From contig JALONE010000247.1 of NCBI GenBank assembly GCA_025455125.1, positions 1-7,611 of the forward strand: a DNA stretch of 7,611 bases, given 5' to 3'. This DNA comes from Bacteroidota bacterium (GTDB lineage Bacteria; Bacteroidota; Ignavibacteria; UBA10030). How positions within the stretch are numbered: the stretch's first letter is position 1; every line of letters starts with the position of its first letter. Of this stretch, positions 6,600 to 7,611 are shown in pieces. The notes beneath the pieces are model-generated. The model did not search any database. It was not told the DNA's origin and was given only the letters and a program-made list of their open reading frames with translations. The position numbers and the translations under genes were made by a program.

Positions 6600-6876
6600 G
6601 CGGAATGTAACGCTTCGGGAACGGAAGCAGATTCTGCGCTTCCTGACGCTCGTCCTCCAGCCGCATCGACAGCCGCGTCCAAAAACCGATATTGGGTTCA
6701 AGGCGGCGCGCACCCCCCAAGAGCGACTTGAGCCGGAGCAGTTCGCTTAATTCCTGCTTTGCCGACGGATCAGATGCCAGCAGCTCTTCGACGATCGTTC
6801 GATCCTTATCGGCGATCATCCCATCGGCATATTGTGAGAGCAACTCGGAACGTTTTCGTGGTGACAAGGTGCTCAT
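6463..6876 (-). CDS. Anti-sigma factor, N-terminal part (frame broken near 6510)
   Basis: This frame encodes the cytoplasmic sigma-binding region and the membrane segment of an anti-sigma factor. Residues 1-60 are helical and have the usual anti-sigma pattern (LLSQYADGMIADKDRTIVEE, then ELLASDPSAKQELSELLRLK), but lack the His/Cys zinc motif of the ZAS group. Residues 61-90 form a charged linker and about 91-111 a single transmembrane helix (VATTVTLVVAVFGFFAI), followed by SNRMPIIRPSAL. After residue 122 the reading turns into Arg/Ser-rich sequence and stops at 6463, while convincing coding sequence continues in the +1 frame. I therefore read this as the first part of one gene of about 415 residues ending at 5628. 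The start is secure: AAGGAGG (6884-6890) sits 7 bases upstream and the ATG overlaps the sigma stop as ATGA. The family is inferred from layout and pattern. Confidence 0.8.
   Translation of the reverse strand: MSTLSPRKRSELLSQYADGMIADKDRTIVEELLASDPSAKQELSELLRLKSLLGGARRLEPNIGFWTRLSMRLEDERQEAQNLLPFPKRYIPHVATTVTLVVAVFGFFAISNRMPIIRPSALCERRQRPSSSVLAVR
6508..6516 (-). other. Apparent +1 frameshift junction in the anti-sigma gene
   Basis: On the minus strand the sequence reads GCT CTT TGC in the N-terminal frame. Removing one T of the TTT run (6510-6512) joins it to the downstream frame as Ala-Leu-Ala-Asn-Val-Asp and gives one continuous product of 415 residues. The frames overlap from 6463 upward, so the true site could lie anywhere between about 6463 and 6550; this position gives the cleanest join. 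A sequencing or assembly indel, a real mutation, or ribosomal frameshifting could each explain it. Confidence 0.6.
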
Positions 6877-7556
6877 TGCGCGCCCTCCTTCAACAACGGC
6901 TCCAGCGCCTTCCGCAACATGGTCCGTCCGCGGGAAAGCCTGGACTTCACCGTACCAATTTCACAACGCATAACGACCGCCATTTCCTCATATGAGAGTC
7001 CTTCGAGATCCTTCAGCACGATCGCCGTTCGGAACTTTTCCGGCAGGAGTTGCAGGCCCATTCCGATCAGTTCTTTCGCATCATGCGACTCAGGACGATG
7101 GGCCATCTTGTCGTGCAGGTTCTTCTCCATTCCCTCATCCAACGGTTGGAAGGTCAGGAATCGTCGAACCTTCCGACGTCGCAGTTCGTCACGGCTCTTA
7201 TTCACCGCGATGCGGTAGAGCCAGGTGTAGAACGACGACTCGAACCGGAATCGAGGAAGCGCCTGGTACGCTTTGATGAAAACTTCCTGCGCCATATCAT
7301 CCACAATAGCGGGATCGTGAAACATGGAGAACAACAGATTGCGAATGCGCTCCTTGTGGCGTTCAACCAGGAAACGATATGCGTGCTCATCCCCGCGCTG
7401 GAACAACAGGATCAATGCCTCATCATCCAGTTGGGCGTAGGAGCCAGGTTGGGATATGACACGCTGTTGGGGAATTGAGGTCATGACGATTGGCCGGGCA
7501 ACGGACGGCCCCCGCGCTGTTTCTTCCCAGATGCCTCCGTAGCCCGGAAGCGCCAT
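6873..7556 (-). CDS. ECF-family RNA polymerase sigma-70 factor
   Basis: A 227-residue extracytoplasmic-function sigma factor, which directs core RNA polymerase to a specific promoter set and is normally held inactive by the anti-sigma factor encoded next to it. Region 2 spans about residues 44-130: DDEALILLFQRGDEHAYRFL (2.1), DPAIVDDMAQEVFIKAYQAL (2.2), then FYTWLYRIAVNKSRDELRRR (2.3-2.4, -10 recognition). After a linker of about 35 residues, region 4 (about 167-217) has LPEKFRTAIVLKDLEGLSYE and the helix-turn-helix end GTVKSRLSRGRTMLRKAL. There is no region 1 or 3, as expected for this family. I chose the ATG at 7556 because AGGGAG lies 8 bases upstream. An ATG at 7574 has only a weak GGTGA, and the ATG at 7484 has no visible ribosome site but would give a more typical N-terminus. 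The gene is followed by a four-base overlap with the anti-sigma gene, which implies translational coupling. Family call is firm; the regulon is unknown. Confidence 0.95.
   Translation of the reverse strand: MALPGYGGIWEETARGPSVARPIVMTSIPQQRVISQPGSYAQLDDEALILLFQRGDEHAYRFLVERHKERIRNLLFSMFHDPAIVDDMAQEVFIKAYQALPRFRFESSFYTWLYRIAVNKSRDELRRRKVRRFLTFQPLDEGMEKNLHDKMAHRPESHDAKELIGMGLQLLPEKFRTAIVLKDLEGLSYEEMAVVMRCEIGTVKSRLSRGRTMLRKALEPLLKEGAQ
6884..6890 (-). promoter_or_regulatory. Strong ribosome binding site of the anti-sigma gene, inside the sigma gene
   Basis: A full AAGGAGG with 7-base spacing to the ATG at 6876, lying in the last codons of the sigma gene. Together with the ATGA overlap it suggests that the anti-sigma factor is made efficiently and coupled to sigma translation, keeping the two in balance. 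Confidence 0.75.
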
Positions 7557-7564
7557 GCTGCGAT

Positions 7565-7570
7565 CTCCCT
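7565..7570 (-). promoter_or_regulatory. Ribosome binding site that decides the sigma factor start
   Basis: AGGGAG on the minus strand, 8 bases before the ATG at 7556. It is the best Shine-Dalgarno match among the three possible in-frame ATG codons (7574, 7556, 7484), so it supports a protein with about 40 residues before region 2. Confidence 0.55.
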
Positions 7571-7611
7571 GCATGCGATGTCACCGGATTGTTGATTCTG
7601 ATCGTACATGG

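Overview
The window looks like GC-rich chromosomal DNA from a member of the Bacteroidota/Chlorobi/Ignavibacteria (FCB) group. The reasons are a DUF5723-type outer-membrane barrel, a large beta-rich lipoprotein of the kind common in Bacteroidota, a DUF3467 protein and a Cys-less ECF anti-sigma factor. The lineage is an inference from protein style. All supported genes are on the minus strand, so they are read from high to low coordinates. There are no RNA genes, CRISPR arrays, insertion sequences or phage genes that I can see, and no gene-free stretch exceeds 300 bases.

Region 1 (about 7556 to 5628) is an envelope-stress style regulatory pair. An ECF sigma factor overlaps by four bases (ATGA) a membrane-spanning anti-sigma factor. 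The anti-sigma gene is broken in this sequence. Its cytoplasmic and transmembrane part (6876 down to about 6511) is in one frame and its large extracytoplasmic part (about 6509 to 5628) is in the +1 frame. A hairpin follows the stop codon.

Region 2 (5533 to 3666) is a two-gene transcription unit with a candidate promoter, a secreted TPR protein that carries an embedded BamE/SmpA-like segment, and a small DUF3467 protein 21 bases downstream. It closes with a clear intrinsic terminator.

Region 3 (3606 to 136) is a second two-gene unit. It encodes a 680-residue beta-rich lipoprotein and a 471-residue DUF5723-type outer-membrane protein ending in Phe, whose ribosome binding site overlaps the stop codon of the lipoprotein gene. 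Bases 1 to 135 are intergenic and carry a 70-base palindromic element (31 to 100) that resembles a dispersed intergenic repeat.

Taken together, the window is mostly cell-envelope biology: a sigma/anti-sigma switch next to secreted and outer-membrane proteins. That the sigma factor controls its neighbours is possible, but I see no promoter motif proving it. I find no strong evidence for a wholly new system. The points most worth checking are the anti-sigma frameshift, the BamE-like insert in the TPR protein, the lipoprotein/barrel pair and the palindromic repeat.
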